DNA of 64,000 nt, from contig NZ_VSSR01000020.1 in the NCBI RefSeq assembly GCF_008123515.1, positions 1 to 64,000 on the forward strand, in the 5' to 3' direction. A program made the position numbers and the translations under genes. This document shows, in pieces, positions 7,974 to 16,738 of the stretch. Below the pieces are notes generated by a model that searched no databases, was not told where the DNA came from, and was given only the letters and a program-made list of their open reading frames with translations. This DNA is from Bradyrhizobium cytisi. GTDB taxonomy: Bacteria > Pseudomonadota > Alphaproteobacteria > Rhizobiales > Xanthobacteraceae. Numbering within the stretch: the stretch's first letter is position 1; the number at the start of each line of letters is the position of its first letter.

Positions 7974-8879
7974 ATGTCCGATCTCGCCGACCTCTATCCC
8001 GGCTTCGCCTCCGAATGGATCAACACCTCGTTCGGCCGCATCTTCGCCCGCGTCGGCGGCAAGGGGCCGCCGCTGCTGCTGCTGCACGGCTTCTCCGAGA
8101 CGCATGTGATGTGGCACCGCGTGGCGCCGCAGCTGGCTGACCGGTTCACGCTGATCATCGCCGACCTGCCGGGCTATGGCTGGTCCGACATGCCCGAGAG
8201 CGACGCGCTGCACATGCCCTACAGCAAGCGCGCGATGGCCAAGGCCATGGTCGAGGCGATGGAGCAGCTCGGTCACGTGCACTTCGCGCTCGCCGGCCAC
8301 GATCGCGGCGGCCGGGTGTCGTATCGGCTGGCGCTCGATCATCCCGGCCGGCTGTCGAAGCTCGCCGTGCTCGATATCCTGCCGACCTATAATTACTGGG
8401 AGCGGATCAACCGCGCCTATGCGCTGAAGATCTATCACTGGACCTTTCTCGCCCAGCCCGCGCCGCTGCCGGAGACGCTGATCGCGGGCCAGGGCGAATT
8501 CTTCCTCCGCTTCAAGATGGCGAGCCAGACCAAGTCGAAGACGCTGGACGCGATCGACACGCGCGCGCTCGCGCACTACATCGCCCCGTTCCGCGATCCC
8601 GCCCGCGTGCATGCGATGTGCGAGGATTATCGCGCCGGCGCCTATATCGACTACGACCTCGACAAGGCCGATTTCGAGGCCGGCAAGAAGATCACCGTTC
8701 CCATGCTGGCGCTGTGGGGCGGCGTCGGCATCGCTCAGGCCGCCGCGACCCCGCTCGACATCTGGAAGCAATGGGCGACCAACGTCGAAGGCCAGCCGGT
8801 GGACTCCGGCCACTTCCTCACCGAGGAGAACCCCGACGTCACCGCGAAGGCGCTGCGGGAGTTTTTCACGGGCGGTTAA
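7974..8879 (+). CDS. haloacetate (fluoroacetate) dehalogenase-like alpha/beta hydrolase
   Basis: A 301-residue alpha/beta hydrolase closely resembling, from memory, the Rhodopseudomonas palustris fluoroacetate dehalogenase (RPA1163 type), which hydrolyses fluoroacetate to glycolate. Every functional residue falls at the same number as in that enzyme: nucleophile Asp110 and carboxylate-binding Arg111/Arg114 (HDRGGR), Asp134, halide pocket His155/Trp156 (YHW) and Tyr219 (EDY), and base His280 (SGHF). A pocket-entrance Trp recalled at 185 in the reference is Gln here, so substrate range may differ. The start at 7974 has GAGGTG nine bases upstream. It overlaps tadA tail to tail by four bases. Cytoplasmic, no signal peptide. 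Confidence 0.85.
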   Translation: MSDLADLYPGFASEWINTSFGRIFARVGGKGPPLLLLHGFSETHVMWHRVAPQLADRFTLIIADLPGYGWSDMPESDALHMPYSKRAMAKAMVEAMEQLGHVHFALAGHDRGGRVSYRLALDHPGRLSKLAVLDILPTYNYWERINRAYALKIYHWTFLAQPAPLPETLIAGQGEFFLRFKMASQTKSKTLDAIDTRALAHYIAPFRDPARVHAMCEDYRAGAYIDYDLDKADFEAGKKITVPMLALWGGVGIAQAAATPLDIWKQWATNVEGQPVDSGHFLTEENPDVTAKALREFFTGG

Positions 8880-9334
8880 CGCCGCTCGCGAAAGAACTCC
8901 TTGAGCAGCCGCGCCGCCTCGCTCTCGCCGACCCCGGAATAGACGTCCGGGGCGTGGTGGCAGGTCGGCGACGCGAAGAACCGCACGCCGGACTCGACCG
9001 CGCCGCCCTTGCGGTCGGCCGCCCCGTAATAGAGCCGGCGGACCCTTGCAAAGGAGATTGCGCCCGCACACATGGTGCAGGGCTCCAGCGTCACGTAGAG
9101 GTCGCAGTCGACCAGGCGCTCGCTGCCGATTTTGCTGGCTGCCTCGCGCAGCGCAATGATCTCGGCATGGCCGGTGGGGTCGTAATCGGTCAGCGTCCGG
9201 TTTGCGGCGGTGGCGATCACCTCGTAATTGCGGACCACCACGCACCCGATCGGAACTTCGCCCGCCTTTCCGGCATTTTCGGCCGTTTTGAGCGCCAAAT
9301 CCATGAAGGAGGGGGCTTTCAAGCCTCGTATCAT
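8876..9334 (-). CDS. tadA: tRNA-specific adenosine deaminase
   Basis: Zinc-dependent deaminase converting A34 to inosine in tRNA-Arg(ACG). The 152-residue form starting [10 protein letters not shown] shows HAE (His56, Glu58) and PCTMC (Cys86, Cys89), the zinc-binding and proton-shuttle residues of the family, and ends in the typical basic helix. A start at MDLAL (9304) is also possible. It converges with the dehalogenase-like gene, the two stop codons sharing the palindrome TTAA. The divergent neighbour is the pseudouridine synthase, giving a small RNA-modification cluster. Confidence 0.93.
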   Translation of the reverse strand: MIRGLKAPSFMDLALKTAENAGKAGEVPIGCVVVRNYEVIATAANRTLTDYDPTGHAEIIALREAASKIGSERLVDCDLYVTLEPCTMCAGAISFARVRRLYYGAADRKGGAVESGVRFFASPTCHHAPDVYSGVGESEAARLLKEFFRERR

Positions 9335-9453
9335 CCGAAGAAACCTGCTAGTAGCTGCGCCTTCAGCAGAAGTGCTTACCGAATTTGCCTGAGCATGCGG
9401 CTCGAAGCGAGCGCGCACAATGCTTTTTGGCCACCCCCTGAGTGAGATTATTC

Positions 9454-11583
9454 ATGCCTCGCGACAGCGACAAAGACAACGATTCCCGCGGCCGGCGAGG
9501 CCCGGCCAAAGGCGGCCGCAGCGGCAAGCCGCGCGGTCCCGACAAGAAATTCGCCAAGCGCGGCTTTGAGGCCAAGGGCGACGGCGACAAGCGTCCACCC
9601 CGTGGCGACCGCGAGGGTCGTCCGCCTCGTGGCGACCGCGAGGCCCGTCCGTTCCGCCGCCGTGAGGAGGGCGACGCCCCGCGCCGCGACTTCAGCGACC
9701 GGCCGAAATTCAAGCGCGACGACCGCGGCGGTGAGGGCCGCGGCGAGCGCAGCTTCAAGCCGCGCGGCGACCGCCCGTTTTCCGATCGCCCCTCGCGTGA
9801 TGGCGAGAAGCGCTCGTTCAAGCCGCGCGGTGACCGTCCGTCCCACGGCCGCGACGACCGTCCGCCGCGCAGCCGCGATCGCGACGACGCGCGTCCCGCC
9901 GGTCGCTTCGGTGACAAGAAGTTCGGCGACAAGCGGCCGTATGCGCCGCGTGGCGATCGTCCGGAGCGCAAGTTCGACGGCGAACGGAAGTTTTCTCGGG
10001 GGGCCCCGGATCGCAGCGACCGCCCACGTGATCGCGGCGAGCGCAGCGATTCAAAGCCTTGGCAGAAACGCGATGCAGGCCCGCGCGGCGACCGGCCGGC
10101 GCGCAAGGACTTCAGCAAGGGTCCGCGCAAGGATTTCGGCGGACGTGACCGCAGCGCGGACAAGCCCTGGCAGAAGCGCGAAGGCGGAGGTGAGGACCGT
10201 CCGCGCTTCTCGCGCTCACGCGACGATCGCGCATCAGGTGATCGTCCGTTCCGGGAGCGACCCAAGTTCGATCGACCCAAGTTCGATCGACCAAAGTTCG
10301 ATCGCCCGCGTGAGGACCGTCCGAAATTCGATCGGCCCCGCCGCGATGGCGATGGCGATGGCGACCGCGGTGCGCGCGGCGGCGACCGCCCGAAATTCGA
10401 TCGCCCGCGCGAGCGTTCCGAAGGCCGTTCCGACTGGCACGAGCATTCCCGCAACGAAGGCCGCTTCGGCGACCGTCCGCGTCGTGAAAACGAGGACGAG
10501 AGCAGGATCTTCGAGAAGCGTCCGGCCTTCGGTGGCCGCGGTGCCTATCGCCAGCGCGATCGCGATTTCGAGGGCCGGCCGCGCCGGGAAGAAGCGCCGA
10601 AGCCGAAGAAGGCCGGCGAACGCATCGCCAAGGCGCTGGCGCGCGCGGGGCTCGCTTCGCGCCGCGATGCCGAGGAGATGGTCACGCAGGGCCGCGTCAC
10701 CGTCAACGGCCGCGTGATCAACTCGCCGGCGCTCGACATCACGAAGAACGACGTCGTTTTGGTCGATGGCAAGCCGTTGCCGGAGCGCGAGCGCACGCGG
10801 CTGTTCCTCTATCACAAGCCGCGCGGGCTGATGACGACGCATGACGACCCCGAGGGCCGTCCGACCGTGTTCGACAATCTGCCGGAAGGGCTGCCGCGGC
10901 TGATCTCGATCGGCCGGCTCGACTTCAATACCGAAGGCCTCTTGCTGCTCACCAATGACGGCGGCCTCGCACGCACGCTTGAGCTGCCGGACACCGGCTG
11001 GCTGCGGCGTTACCGCGTTCGCGCCCATGGCGACGTCACGCAGGCCCAGCTCGATCAGTTGAAGGAAGGCATCGAGGTCGAGGGCGTCAAATACGGTCCG
11101 ATCGAGGCGACGCTGGAGCGCGACCAGGGCGCCAATGTCTGGCTGGTGTTTGCGATCCGCGAAGGCAAGAACCGCGAGGTGCGCAACGTCTGCGCTCATC
11201 TCGGCCTCGAGGTGAACCGGCTGATCCGCGTCTCCTACGGTCCGTTCCAGCTCGGCGAGGTGCCCGAGGGCCAGGTCGAGGAAATCCGCGCGCGCGTGCT
11301 GCGCGATCAGCTCGGCGAAAAGATCATCGAGAAGTCGGGCGCGCAGTTCGACGTGCCGCAGAAGTCATCGTCGAGCGACGACGCCGAAGCGCCGCGCGAG
11401 AAGAAGCCTGCCGCCAAGCGCGATGTGATCGCTGACCGCAAGGGCCGCCGGGTGCTGGTGCAGCGCACCGGCAGCGACGAAGCGCGCGAGCGCAACGAGG
11501 CCGAGGCGAGCGGCTACGGCCCGCCGCGTCGTCCCAAGCGCGGCTATCACGGCAAGCGCGATCTGACGCCGCGGGAGGACTAG
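9454..11583 (+). CDS. RsuA/RluB-family pseudouridine synthase with long disordered N-terminal arm
   Basis: Pseudouridine synthase of the RluB/RluE/RluF/RsuA group, acting on rRNA. Of 709 residues, roughly the first 380 are a low-complexity arm of Arg, Asp, Gly, Lys and Phe with RGDRP, KFDRP and SFKPRGDR repeats. An S4 RNA-binding domain follows (ERIAKALARAGLASRRDAEEMV), then the catalytic domain with GRLDFNTEGLLLLTND, whose Asp is the catalytic residue. A charged tail of about 80 residues ends the protein. The start at 9454 (ATG) was preferred to an in-frame GTG at 9442. It is followed within two bases by rsmD. Substrate position cannot be told from sequence; RluB-like (U2605 of 23S) is most likely. 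Confidence 0.9.
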   Translation: MPRDSDKDNDSRGRRGPAKGGRSGKPRGPDKKFAKRGFEAKGDGDKRPPRGDREGRPPRGDREARPFRRREEGDAPRRDFSDRPKFKRDDRGGEGRGERSFKPRGDRPFSDRPSRDGEKRSFKPRGDRPSHGRDDRPPRSRDRDDARPAGRFGDKKFGDKRPYAPRGDRPERKFDGERKFSRGAPDRSDRPRDRGERSDSKPWQKRDAGPRGDRPARKDFSKGPRKDFGGRDRSADKPWQKREGGGEDRPRFSRSRDDRASGDRPFRERPKFDRPKFDRPKFDRPREDRPKFDRPRRDGDGDGDRGARGGDRPKFDRPRERSEGRSDWHEHSRNEGRFGDRPRRENEDESRIFEKRPAFGGRGAYRQRDRDFEGRPRREEAPKPKKAGERIAKALARAGLASRRDAEEMVTQGRVTVNGRVINSPALDITKNDVVLVDGKPLPERERTRLFLYHKPRGLMTTHDDPEGRPTVFDNLPEGLPRLISIGRLDFNTEGLLLLTNDGGLARTLELPDTGWLRRYRVRAHGDVTQAQLDQLKEGIEVEGVKYGPIEATLERDQGANVWLVFAIREGKNREVRNVCAHLGLEVNRLIRVSYGPFQLGEVPEGQVEEIRARVLRDQLGEKIIEKSGAQFDVPQKSSSSDDAEAPREKKPAAKRDVIADRKGRRVLVQRTGSDEARERNEAEASGYGPPRRPKRGYHGKRDLTPRED
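10261..10305 (+). repeat. three 15-bp tandem repeats encoding PKFDR units
   Basis: Three consecutive copies of CCCAAGTTCGATCGA (with one or two changes) inside the disordered arm of the pseudouridine synthase; each encodes PKFDR. Further dispersed copies of KFDRP occur downstream. Being in-frame multiples of 15, they can expand or contract without a frameshift. Confidence 0.85.
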
Positions 11584-11584
11584 C

Positions 11585-12142
11585 TTGCGCGTCGTCGGCG
11601 GTCGTTTGAAGGGGCGCAATCTCGCCTCACCGTCTTCGCGTGACATCCGTCCCACGGCGGATCGCCTGCGTGAGTCGGTGTTCAACATTCTTGTGCACGC
11701 CTATGACGATCCGATCGAGGACGCACGCGTGCTCGACCTCTTTGCCGGCACCGGCGCGCTCGGCATTGAGGCGTCCTCGCGCGGCGCGAAGTTCACGCTG
11801 TTCGTCGACAACGGCGCGGAGGCGCGCGCGCTTCTCCGCAACAATGTCGAGTCACTCGGCCTCGGCGGCGTCACAAAAGTCTATCGCCGCGACGCGACCG
11901 ATCTCGGTCCCGCACATCCCGTCGAGCCGTTCTCGCTGGTGTTTCTCGATCCGCCCTACGGCAAGGGCTTTGCGGAGAAGGCCCTCGCGTCCTTGCGCGA
12001 TGGTGGCTGGCTGACGCCAGGGGCACTGCTGGTGGTCGAAGAGGCGAAAGCCGCGCAATTCGTGACGCCGGAGGGGTACGAGGAATTGGAGCGGCGGGCT
12101 TACGATGACACGGAGTTCGTGTTTTTGAAGCGCAACCCGTAA
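11585..12142 (+). CDS. rsmD: 16S rRNA (guanine(966)-N2)-methyltransferase
   Basis: SAM-dependent methyltransferase for G966 of 16S rRNA. The 185-residue product has the N-terminal MRVVGGRLKGRNL, SAM motif DLFAGTGALG (51-60) and catalytic DPPYG (122-126). Initiation is at TTG (11585), just after the stop of the pseudouridine synthase, so translation is probably coupled. It converges with mutL, the two stops being one base apart. Confidence 0.95.
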   Translation: MRVVGGRLKGRNLASPSSRDIRPTADRLRESVFNILVHAYDDPIEDARVLDLFAGTGALGIEASSRGAKFTLFVDNGAEARALLRNNVESLGLGGVTKVYRRDATDLGPAHPVEPFSLVFLDPPYGKGFAEKALASLRDGGWLTPGALLVVEEAKAAQFVTPEGYEELERRAYDDTEFVFLKRNP

Positions 12143-12143
12143 C

Positions 12144-13958
12144 TCACCTTCGCCCGAACAGCTTCTCCACATCTGCGAGCTTTAGCTCGACATAGGTCGG
12201 CCGGCCGTGATTGCACTGGCCCGAGTTCGGCGTCTCCTCCATCTCGCGGAGCAGCGCATTCATCTCCTCCGGCCGCAGCCTTCGGCCGGCGCGCACCGAG
12301 CCGTGGCAGGCCATGGTGGCGGCGACGTGCATCAGGCGGCGCTCCAGCGGCAGCGCCTCGTCCCATTCGGCCATGTGCTCGGAGAGATCGCGCAAGAGCG
12401 CGCCCGCATTGGTCTTGCCGAGCAGCGATGGCGTCTCCCGCACCGCCACCGCGCCGGGACCGAAGGATTCGATCGCAAGACCAAATGATCCGAGCTCTTC
12501 GCTGCGTTCAAGCAGCCGCTCCACCGTGGCCTCGTCCATCTCGACGATCTCGGGGATCAGCAGGATCTGCCGCTGCACTCCGTTCTCGGCAAGCGATGCC
12601 TTCAGCCGTTCATAGACGATGCGTTCATGCGCGGCGTGCTGGTCGACGATGATGAGACCGTCGCGGGTCTGCGACACGATATAGGTCTCGTGGAGCTGCG
12701 TACGTGCAGCGCCGAGCGGACGGTCGACGAGATCGGCCACGGGCTGCGCCTCGAACCGAACGTCGGCGCTGGGCGCGCCAACGTCGAACGCGGCCTGCGT
12801 GCGCTCGGCGAAGGCGGGCGCGGCGGAGCGTTCGAACGACGGCATTGATGCGACCGGTGCGGATGGCGAAGCTCGCCAGTCCCAGCTTGCGGGTCGTGGC
12901 GGCGTGAAGGCCGGGCGGAACGACGACAGCGCGCTCTCGCCGCTGTTGGCGGCGGTGCGGCGGCCCTCGCGTGCGAGACCTTCCTTCAGCCCGTGCACGA
13001 TCAGCGCACGCACGAGGCCGGCGTTGCGGAAGCGCACCTCGGTCTTGGCCGGATGCACGTTGGCGTCGACTTCGCGTGGATCCAGCGTGACGAACAGCGC
13101 CAGCACCGGATGCCGGTCGCGCGGAAGGTAATCGGCATAGGCCCCGCGCACGGCGCCCAAGATCAGCTTGTCACGCACCGGACGGCCGTTGACAAAGAGA
13201 TATTGTCCGAGTGCGTTGGCCTTCGTCAGCGCAGGTGCTGCAGCATAGCCGGCGACGACGACGCCCTCGCGCTCGGCATGGACCTCGAAGGCATGGCTGC
13301 GGAACTCCGTGCCGAGGATATCGCCGAGCCGCGTCAGCCGCCCGGCGGCACCGGGCAGCGCGGCGGCCCAGGTCACCGGTGCACGCTCTTCACCCGCAAG
13401 TGTGAAGGCGACATCGGGCCGTGCCATGGCGAGCCGCCGCACCACCTCGCGGATCGCTTCCGCCTCGGTGCGGTCGGTTTTCAAGAATTTCAGCCGGGCC
13501 GGGGTCGCATAGAAGAGATCGTTGACCTCGACGCGGGTGCCGTGCGCGAGCGCGGCCGGCATGATCTCGGATTTCTCGCCGCCCTCGACAGTGAGCGCCC
13601 AGGCATGCGGCTCGCTGGCATGCCGCGTCGTGATCGACAGCCGTGCGACCGAGCCGATCGAGGGCAGCGCCTCGCCGCGGAACCCGAGCGTGCGGATCTG
13701 GAGCAAGTCCTCATCGTCGAGCTTGGACGTGGCATGGCGCTCGACCGCGAGCGCGATATCCTTCGCCGTCATCCCGCTGCCATCGTCGGTGATGCCGATC
13801 CGCCGCCGCCCGCCGCCATCGGTGAAGACGTCGATCCGGCTCGCGCCGGCATCGATCGCGTTCTCGACCAGTTCCTTGACCACGCTCGCCGGACGCTCGA
13901 CCACCTCGCCAGCGGCGATGCGGTTGACGACCTGCTCTGGCAATTGGCGGACGGGCAT
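12144..13958 (-). CDS. mutL: DNA mismatch repair protein MutL
   Basis: Mismatch-repair ATPase linking MutS to strand incision, 604 residues. The N-terminal GHKL ATPase shows ELVENAIDAGA, DDGSGM and TLGFRGEAL. The C-terminal domain has DQHAAHERIVYE, the DQHA(X)2E(X)4E metal-binding endonuclease motif, plus ACHGSVRAG and NHGRPT near the end. This MutL is therefore expected to nick DNA itself, as in bacteria without MutH. The linker (about residues 340-410) is Ala/Pro-rich. Confidence 0.96.
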   Translation of the reverse strand: MPVRQLPEQVVNRIAAGEVVERPASVVKELVENAIDAGASRIDVFTDGGGRRRIGITDDGSGMTAKDIALAVERHATSKLDDEDLLQIRTLGFRGEALPSIGSVARLSITTRHASEPHAWALTVEGGEKSEIMPAALAHGTRVEVNDLFYATPARLKFLKTDRTEAEAIREVVRRLAMARPDVAFTLAGEERAPVTWAAALPGAAGRLTRLGDILGTEFRSHAFEVHAEREGVVVAGYAAAPALTKANALGQYLFVNGRPVRDKLILGAVRGAYADYLPRDRHPVLALFVTLDPREVDANVHPAKTEVRFRNAGLVRALIVHGLKEGLAREGRRTAANSGESALSSFRPAFTPPRPASWDWRASPSAPVASMPSFERSAAPAFAERTQAAFDVGAPSADVRFEAQPVADLVDRPLGAARTQLHETYIVSQTRDGLIIVDQHAAHERIVYERLKASLAENGVQRQILLIPEIVEMDEATVERLLERSEELGSFGLAIESFGPGAVAVRETPSLLGKTNAGALLRDLSEHMAEWDEALPLERRLMHVAATMACHGSVRAGRRLRPEEMNALLREMEETPNSGQCNHGRPTYVELKLADVEKLFGRR

Positions 13959-14434
13959 GGGGCTCGGTCTGGGGATTCGCTGGACGCGCTATTCTATGCC
14001 GTGTTGCGTCAAAAGCATGTGCCAAGCAACAGGATCGTGATCCAGTGGGGAAGGTTGTGGACCATTGTGTTGAAGCCATTGGACATTCGAGCAAATCGCG
14101 CGCCGGCCGTCCTCCTCCCTCAGTCCTGATTGTGAGACCCGGAGAGCAGGTGCTGCGGCGTGCGCAGATTCTAGGCGGCGTCAAAGATGCGGCGGTAGTA
14201 GCGGGCTGTTTTGCAGGAAGAGAAGGTGCTCGGTCTACGGACTGTTCCGCGTTGCCTTATATGCGGAGCACAATTCCGCGAAACCGCCGCCAAATCCCTA
14301 AACGATGACCACATGATCCGGATTGCATGACGATCGCGTCGCTTGATTTCTTTGCGAGATGCAATGGCCCGGTGCAGACGAGCGGCGCAGGGAACGGCCG
14401 TGCCATTCATCGCGAAAGAATCCAGGAGAGATGG
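13959..14434. other. 476-bp intergenic region without recognised gene
   Basis: This region lies between divergent mutL and the small secreted-protein gene. No convincing coding frame was found on either strand. A possible promoter-like TTGCCT/TATATGC pair lies near 14253-14267, but spacing is poor and I do not call it. Confidence 0.5.
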
Positions 14435-14740
14435 ATGAAGTTGGTGAAGACCTCGATGATCGCATGCGCTCTATCGGCTCTTGTTGCCGCGCCCGTACTC
14501 GCGCAAGGCGCACCACCCGCCAAGACAGGCGGCGCCGTGCAAAGCAAGCCCATGCAAGGCAGCACGATGGGCAGCGGCGACGAGGAGATGAGTGGTCAGC
14601 CTGGCGCAGCGGGTGAGAAGACCGGAATGAAGTCGACCAAGAGCACCAAAGGTACGGGCGGCACGACGGGCAACGCTGTGCACAAGGGGACCGCCGACGA
14701 TGCCGCGACGGGCGGCGCAGCCACGGGCAAGCGTTACTAG
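14435..14740 (+). CDS. small secreted Gly/Thr/Lys-rich protein
   Basis: A 101-residue protein with a clear signal peptide (cut likely after VLAQG, about residue 25). The mature part is a low-complexity, disordered chain rich in Gly, Thr, Lys and Ala, with no cysteine. No family recognised. The start at 14435 has CCAGGAGAG just upstream; a nearby ATG at 14431 is in another frame and gives no sensible product. A strong hairpin terminator follows the stop. Confidence 0.75.
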   Translation: MKLVKTSMIACALSALVAAPVLAQGAPPAKTGGAVQSKPMQGSTMGSGDEEMSGQPGAAGEKTGMKSTKSTKGTGGTTGNAVHKGTADDAATGGAATGKRY

Positions 14741-14753
14741 ACTAGGACGGTAG

Positions 14754-14787
14754 AACTCCGGTCGCGCCCCTGCGACCGGAGTTTCTT
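14754..14787. terminator. rho-independent terminator between convergent genes
   Basis: Perfect 12-bp stem AACTCCGGTCGC / GCGACCGGAGTT (14754-14765, 14772-14783) with a six-base loop, followed by TCTT. The AA and TT ends allow it to work in both directions, for the small secreted-protein gene and for arfB. Confidence 0.8.
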
Positions 14788-14805
14788 CAGGCTGCGTCCG
14801 TCTTG

Positions 14806-15228
14806 CTAATCGTCGAAACCGCGGCCGCCTCCGCGTCCGGCCTTGATGTCGCTGCGGCGCTTCTTGCCCTCGAGGCGGCGCTGCTTGGAGCCAAACGTCG
14901 GCTTTGTCGCACGCCGCGGCGTCGGCCGTATCATCGCCTCACTCAGGATATCGACAAGCCGGTCAATGGCGTCCTGGCGATTGCGCTCCTGGGTGCGGAA
15001 GCGCTGGGCGTGGATCACGATCACGCCGTCCTTGGTCATGCGCTGGCCGGCGATGCGGGCGAGCCGGATCGTCGCATCCTCCGGGATGGTCAGCTTGCGC
15101 GTGTCGAAGCGCAGCTGGGCCGAGGTCGCGACCTTGTTGACGTTCTGCCCGCCCGGGCCGGAGGCGCGGACAAAGCCGATCTCGATGTCGTCCTCGTCGA
15201 TGACGAGATCGCGGGATATCCGCAGCAT
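14806..15228 (-). CDS. arfB: alternative ribosome-rescue factor ArfB (YaeJ)
   Basis: Peptidyl-tRNA hydrolase acting on stalled ribosomes. The 140-residue product carries the class-I release-factor GGQ motif (26-28, in GPGGQNVNK) and a basic tail (KKRRSDIKAGRGG) of the sort that enters the empty mRNA channel. It has no stop-codon-recognition domain. The start MLRISRDL was chosen; the frame upstream codes nothing family-like. Confidence 0.92.
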   Translation of the reverse strand: MLRISRDLVIDEDDIEIGFVRASGPGGQNVNKVATSAQLRFDTRKLTIPEDATIRLARIAGQRMTKDGVIVIHAQRFRTQERNRQDAIDRLVDILSEAMIRPTPRRATKPTFGSKQRRLEGKKRRSDIKAGRGGGRGFDD

Positions 15229-15346
15229 GATGGCACCATTCGTGATGCCCGGACATATCTCGGACGTCCATTTTCGGCAATGGTGCAGCTGGAAATGCAA
15301 ATGGCCGGGCGAGCCCGGCCATTTCAGGAGACGTCAGTCCGACTTG

Positions 15347-16738
15347 TCAGTCCGACTTAGTCGCCGGTGCTGCAGCCGGCTGTGCGGCAGCCTGCGGGGC
15401 GCGGCCGACGATGACGGTCAAAAGCCCCTGGCCCCACAGCCGCTTGGCGGCGGCCTTGGCGTCGTCCAGCGTCACCGCGTCGACGATACCGTTGCGCTTC
15501 TCGATATAGTCGATCGGCAGCTTGTCCTGCTGATACTGCAGCAACGCCTGCGCGAGCTTGGAGGAGGTGTCGAGCGCCAGCATCTGCGAGCCCTTGAGAT
15601 AGGACTTGGCCTCGTCGAGCTCCTTCTGCGTCGGGCCCTCGTCGGCGATGCGGCGCACCTCCTTCTCGATCGCATCCATGGTGTCGCCGGCACGGTCGGC
15701 GCGGGTGCCGGTGTTACCGATGAAGATCGCCGAATGTTCCATCCAGAGCAGGGATTCGAATACCGAATAAGCCAGACCGCGTTTCTCGCGGACCTCACGA
15801 TAGAGCCGCGAGGACAGGCCGCCGCCGCCGAGGATATGGTTGACGACATAGGCCGCCATGAAGTTCGGATCGCTGCGCATCACGCCGGGACCGCCGAAGG
15901 TGATCACGGTCTGCGGCACGTCCAGCGGCACGAAGGCGCGCTGCGGCGGCTTGGCGGCTTCGACGTCGGGGACCGGCGTCAGGGTGGCCTTGGCAGGCAA
16001 GCTCCCAAACGTGTGGTCGAGCAGCTTGCCGAGGGTGGCCGGATCGACATCGCCGACGACGGCGATCTTCAGCGTGTCCTTGGCGAGGATACGGCCGACA
16101 TAATCCTTCATGTCGGCGACCGTGATGGTCGGCACGCTCTCCAGCGCGCCGGCGGTCTGCTGCCCGTAAGGGTGGTCGCCGAACGCCATCTCCAGGAATT
16201 TGCGGCTCGCGAGCGAGCTCGGGTTGGTGGTGTCGCGTCGCAGGCCTGAGATGACCTGCGAGCGGATGCGCTCGACGTCGGCGGTGTCGAAATGCGGCGA
16301 GGTCAGGGCCGAGCGCAACAGGTCGAAGGCCTCGTCCTTGTTGTCACGCAGCATGCGCAGGCTGCCGCGGAAGGTATCGCGGGTCGCGCTGAAGGAGAGC
16401 TCGATGGCGCGGCGGTCGAGCCGCTCATGGAACGTCTTGGAATCGAGATCGCCGGAGCCTTCGTCGAGGAGGTCGCCGACCAGATTGGCGACGCCGGACT
16501 TGTCCTTGGGATCCTGCGCCGAGCCGCCGGCAAAGGAATATTCCATGGCGATCAGCGGCACGGTTGCGTCCTGGACGAACCAGGCCTCGATACCGCCCGG
16601 CGAGACCAGGTGCTGGATTTTTGCCGCCGCCTGCGAGGGCGAGACCGAGGCAAGCGCGAGTGCCGCGCCGGTGGCGACGGACAATACGAAGTGACGTCTG
16701 CGCAGGAAGTGTCTTGCGCGAAGGAAGGAATGGGTCAC
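15347..16738 (-). CDS. M16 peptidase-family protein, catalytically inactive partner
   Basis: Insulinase/pitrilysin-fold protein of 463 residues, exported by a signal peptide (arginine-rich start, cut near SQAAA). At the position of the zinc motif it reads LVGDLLDEG rather than HxxEH, so it lacks the metal ligands. Such proteins form the second half of a heterodimer with an active M16 subunit. A GTG start at 16738 overlaps the upstream gene's TGA (GTGA), giving tight coupling. A duplicated LQYQQDKLP...RNGIVDAV region is typical of the C-terminal M16 half. Confidence 0.9.
   Translation of the reverse strand: MTHSFLRARHFLRRRHFVLSVATGAALALASVSPSQAAAKIQHLVSPGGIEAWFVQDATVPLIAMEYSFAGGSAQDPKDKSGVANLVGDLLDEGSGDLDSKTFHERLDRRAIELSFSATRDTFRGSLRMLRDNKDEAFDLLRSALTSPHFDTADVERIRSQVISGLRRDTTNPSSLASRKFLEMAFGDHPYGQQTAGALESVPTITVADMKDYVGRILAKDTLKIAVVGDVDPATLGKLLDHTFGSLPAKATLTPVPDVEAAKPPQRAFVPLDVPQTVITFGGPGVMRSDPNFMAAYVVNHILGGGGLSSRLYREVREKRGLAYSVFESLLWMEHSAIFIGNTGTRADRAGDTMDAIEKEVRRIADEGPTQKELDEAKSYLKGSQMLALDTSSKLAQALLQYQQDKLPIDYIEKRNGIVDAVTLDDAKAAAKRLWGQGLLTVIVGRAPQAAAQPAAAPATKSD

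Noticed and set aside
10261..10305. CRISPR-like tandem repeats
   Set aside because: No spacers; units are head-to-tail 15-mers encoding PKFDR inside a gene.
9363..10454. 363-codon minus-strand frame rich in Arg and Ser opposite the pseudouridine synthase arm
   Set aside because: Shadow of the low-complexity sense frame; composition is mirrored RGDRP repeats, and there is no Shine-Dalgarno or domain.
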